Positions 60,361-64,000 of a stretch of 64,000 nucleotides of DNA are shown piece after piece. The position numbers and the translations under genes are program-made. The DNA is from Basidiobolus meristosporus CBS 931.73 (lineage: Eukaryota; Basidiobolomycota; Basidiobolomycetes; Basidiobolales; Basidiobolaceae). Each line of letters starts with the position of its first letter. Position 1 is the stretch's first letter. The notes under the pieces are model-generated. The model ran no database searches, was not told where the DNA came from, and saw only the letters and a list, made by a program, of their open reading frames with translations. Location: the NCBI GenBank assembly GCA_002104905.1, contig MCFE01000094.1, positions 1-64,000 of the forward strand. The letters are read 5' to 3'.

Positions 60361-60729
60361 TGTTACAATTCATGGTATAAGAGTTGTAGAGGAATAGGGA
60401 GCTTAGCTAGTATTGTATTCACTAAAACTTGAACTGATCTTTATCAAGATTCCAGCAGCTCCTTATATACATTTTGCCAGATCAATTGCTGGCTAATTGT
60501 ATTTCCTAATGTAGGCTGTGGCTGATGACTCATTTAATTACATCTTCATCACCCAATAGGATCCTACGTAATATATGTATTTCTGTCTGATAAGGATCTG
60601 CTGATTCATTTGCTGACTAATGTTACTGATTTGATATATAATATTGATATACTGATAACCTCGACAAATAACCAATTGATTTAACTAAAAACTGATCTAA
60701 CTTAAACATTCAAGTGGCAGATCATAACA
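60361..60729 (-). repeat. 3' LTR of the younger gypsy-B
   Basis: 369 bp, TGTTACAATTCATGG to GCAGATCATAACA, reading minus-strand TGTTATGATCTGCC at its start. AATAAA-type and TATA-type motifs are not strongly conserved. Confidence 0.88.
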
Positions 60730-60740
60730 TCCTCCCCTGC
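60730..60740 (-). promoter_or_regulatory. gypsy-B polypurine tract
   Basis: Minus strand GCAGGGGAGGA directly abuts the LTR start TGTTATG, as expected for plus-strand priming. Confidence 0.85.
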
Positions 60741-63700
60741 TAAATTTGAGAGTGTTCTCCTGAATCTCTTCTCTTGTGATACCAATACCTTGATGGTTCA
60801 GTACTATCAGCAAGTCTTGCAAGCTTGAGTCTGTCCCTATGCACTAAGTCTTCCCAGATATTGCCTTGTTTGTCCACCAGTTGGTAAGTTGCAAATGGAC
60901 ATTCTCTGATGATCTTGAATGTTCCAGTCCATTGTGGCTCAAACTTCTTCCAAGTGCTGTTTCTTAGCAATACAAAGTTCCCAACTGTCAATGCTTCTGG
61001 TGCTATAGTCTTATCAGATCTCTGCTTCATCTTTTCTGCACTTTGAGATACTTTGGTCTGTGCCTCTTGATGTCTTTGTTCCAGTTGCTGGTGTCTACTT
61101 GGCTGACTGAGTTCATCTTCTAAGGTGTCTGTAAGCTTTGGTTGTGTGAGATCTCCTGGAATCCTTGGTTCACATCCATACACTAAGTAAAATGGTGATT
61201 GCTGGGTGGTGTTGTGTACTCTGACTCTGCATGCAAAGAGTGCTAGGTCTATATACTCATCCCATCTACTGACAACTCCATTTGCATACTTGGTCAGCAT
61301 TTTTCCAATTAATCCATTAAACTGCTCAGTGACTCCATTAGTTCTAGGGTGATATGCCAAGGTTTTCAGTTGTCTGATCTGCTGCATATCCAGGTAAGCC
61401 TCCAATGTCTTTGCCATAAAGTTTGCACCTCTATTGGATAGAATCTCTACAGGTCATTCAAACTTCATAAGGATCTAATGGTAGATGAAACTTGCAACTT
61501 CTTGTTCACTGGCTACAGGTACAGCTTTAGCCACTGGCCATTTTGTAGCATGGTCAATTGCTACTAGGATCCAACGGTTGCATTTCCTTGTAGTTGGCAG
61601 TCTTCCAATAAAGTCAATTCCCCATCTTTCAAATGGTCTTACAGGCTCCAAGGGAAAGAGTTCAGCAATTCTCTGTGGCTAACCTTGGTTGATTTGGCAA
61701 TTTGGGCATGTTTTCACTAGCTTCTCAATGTCTTGTTTCATTCTGGGCCACCATGCTCTGGCTTTCCCAAGACTATAGGTTCCTTCAATTCCAAGATGTC
61801 CATATCCATTATGTAGCTTATGTATTAAATCCAGGCAAGAAACATAAGGGCAATAGGCAATAGGCAATAGGGCTTCCATCAACAATTTGGTAGAGTGTTT
61901 CATCCTGTATTACAAATTTGCTGGCTTCATCCTGGATTATCTTCTTGATATCTTCATCCACCTCATTAGGAATGGCTTGGTCCTCCAAGTACTTTGGTAA
62001 TAGGCTAGGCCAATCTGATTTATGCACCAAGTTGAGTTGGGCAACTTGTTCTAATGTTGATAAGGCATCAGCAACCATGTTGCTGTTTCCAAGGCAGCAG
62101 ACAATCTCCAAGTCAAATTGTTGAATGTATTCACTCCATCTTGTCATTCTTCTAGAGAGTACCTTCTGAGTAAATATATACTTGAGGGAGGCATGATCAG
62201 TCTTCACAGTGAATTTGACTCCTTCAATATAGCATCTCCATGTCTTCAAACAGTGTATTATAGCAGGCATCTCCTTCTCATGGACTGGATAGTTTTGTTC
62301 TGCTGAGTTCAGTTTCTTGGATTCAAAGGCAACAGGGTAGTCCTTTCCCTTGTGTTCTTGGCTCAACATTCCACTAATTGCATAATCTGAAGCATCTATG
62401 CACAGAGTGAACTCTTTTCTGAAGTCTGGTATTCTTAAGCTTGGCAGCTTAGCAAGTTCATTCTTGAGTGTCTGGAAGGCAGTCTCACAAGCTATGTCCC
62501 ACTTGTAGGTATTATCTTTCTTGAGGATATCAGTTAAAGGGGCTGCAATACTTGCAAAAGACTTGACAAATCTCCAATAATAGGAAACCATTCCAAGAAA
62601 TGATCTGAGCTCTGATATGCTATGGGGCTGCTTCAGATTCTTGATTACTTCCACCTTCTTAGGGTCCAGGTCACTCCTGTGCTAGTCACTAAGTATCACA
62701 GATATTCAACATGTTCCTTGAAGAATTCACACTTGGGTAGCTTGCCATAAAGCTTGTTCTCTCTTAGCTACTTCAAGACCTTTTCAATGTGCACCAAGTG
62801 ATCCTCTTCTGTCTTGCTGTATATCAGTATATCATCTAGGTAGATTATGACTAATTTGTCTAAGTACTCCTGGAAGACAGTCTGCATCAGGGTCATGAAA
62901 GTTGCAGGAGCATTGGTGAGGCCAAAACTCATGACTTAGTACTTTTAATGTCAATATCTGGTCCTGAATGCTGTCTTAGGGATATCTTCTGGCTTCACCC
63001 TAATCTGGTTGTATCCTGACATGAGGTCAATCTTGTTCAAAATAGTGGCTCCATTGAGTTGGTCTAAGAGCTCATCAATCTGAGGTATGGGGTACTTATT
63101 CTTCACTGTAACTGAGTTGAGGGCTCTGTAGTTAATGCACATCCTAAGTGTTCCATCCTTGTTCTTCACAAAAAGTACTGGTGCTCCCCATGGTGACTTG
63201 CTGGGTTTGATATATCCTTGCTCCAGTAATTGTTCTATTTGTCTCTTCATCTCTTCCAACTCCAATGGACTCATTCTGTAAGGTGTCTTACTCACTGGAG
63301 GGCTATCTCCTGTTTCAATGGCATGATCCACATCTCTGACTGGTGGTTGGCTTGCAAGTTCTTCTGGAAACACGTCTGAATATTTCTTCAAGAGAGTCTG
63401 GACCTGCTAGGGTGCTGGGATAGAGGAATCCCCCTGTAATAGCACCATGAGGAACATCTGAGTACCTTTTCTAAGTAAGTGCACTACAGAACTGGGTCTT
63501 GCTAAGTTCACTTGTCTCACATATACTGGCATTGACCAAGTTGAAATCCAGCCTGGCAGGTAATAGCTCATAGGTCTTGTTGTCCTTTTGGATCTGAGTA
63601 GCATGGGTTCTCCAGTTGATTGATGGATTACAACAAAATAGCCAGGTTTTCCTAAGTACAAGGTCAAACTTGCAGTTCCCAAATATATAGGCCTGTAGGT

Positions 63701-64000
63701 CTTCTTCATAGCCATTGATCTTCATTCTTACTGGCTGGGTAATAGGATGATTATGTGAGATTTCCCATCAGCTGTTGAGACCAAAGTTGATTTGGTAGGT
63801 TCCAAGTTAATTCCAGCTTTCAGAGCAAATTGCTCTGACATGTACACATGTGATGCTCCTGAGTCAATCATGATCTTGGCAGGTACTCCATTGATTACTC
63901 CATTCTAGTATAATAGCTTTCCTGAGTTTGAGGCCATCTGGGAGAGGTATTCTTCTGTCATGTGGAAGGTGAGTTCTGAGTCTTCTTCAAATTCATCCTC
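60740..64000 (-). pseudogene. gypsy-B pol (protease, RT, RNase H, integrase), continues past the window
   Basis: Minus-strand Ty3/gypsy polyprotein. Protease near 63860: [82 protein letters not shown] and YLDDILIYS. RNase H: CIDASDYAISGMLSQEHKG. Integrase: HHCC finger HKLHNGYGHLG..CPNCQINQG, GIDFIGRLPTTRK, HPRTNGVTEQFNG, and a GPY/F-like EPQWTGTFKII near the C-terminus. Breaks: stops around 62683, 62770, 62939, 61456 and 61477, a 7-bp repeat frameshift at 61851-61871, and SDRG changed to SNRG in integrase. Gag lies outside. Confidence 0.92.
61851..61871. repeat. (CAATAGG)x3 microsatellite inside gypsy-B pol
   Basis: Three perfect 7-bp units. The frame before and after differs, so extra units account for the frame change between RNase H and the integrase zinc finger. 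Confidence 0.9.

Noticed and set aside
1-64000. CRISPR arrays, rRNA, phage or bacterial operon features
   Set aside because: No regularly spaced repeats or rRNA motifs seen; the sequence is eukaryotic.

Overview
The window is eukaryotic, almost certainly fungal. Gene models need short GT-AG introns (about 50-90 nt), a four-copy TTAGGG tract is present, and the gene set is fungal: Tof1/Swi1, an SH3-WW-RasGEF Cdc25 homologue, a fused ThiD-TenA (Thi20 type) and a STE18-type G-gamma. A cAMP-receptor-like GPCR, a secreted 3D-domain protein and a TE-rich genome suggest an early-diverging lineage (Zoopagomycota or Mucoromycota, perhaps Basidiobolus-like). That placement is inference.

Region 1 (1-33650) is gene-bearing. 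It starts with three same-strand CAP/SCP (PR-1-like) secreted-protein genes; the first is cut by the window edge, and an interstitial telomere repeat lies between copies 2 and 3. Next come a secreted 3D-domain protein, a mitochondrial peroxiredoxin, a G-gamma subunit followed on the same strand by a seven-TM receptor, Tof1/Swi1, a Mg-chelatase/MoxR-like protein, the RasGEF, an ML-domain lipid-binding protein, an SLC35F-like transporter convergent with THI20, and a mitochondrial carrier. Most of these could be rebuilt exon by exon with consistent phases. The G-gamma, GPCR and RasGEF all belong to signalling, but only the first two are adjacent.

Region 2 (about 33850-64000) is a nest of decayed mobile elements with no host gene that I can support. 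It holds a Ty1/copia family with ~350-bp LTRs (one broken element with a half-tRNA-type primer site, plus several solo LTRs with exact 5-bp target duplications), Ty3/gypsy element A with ~887-bp LTRs carrying a 736-bp palindrome, a Tnp2-like DNA transposase relic with an internal tandem duplication, an unidentified repeated element (X) present in both orientations, a second copia relic, and a second Ty3/gypsy family (B) on the minus strand that runs off the right edge. Every pol gene seen has stops or frameshifts, so none of these copies is autonomous as sequenced. Nesting order and target duplications give a partial insertion history.
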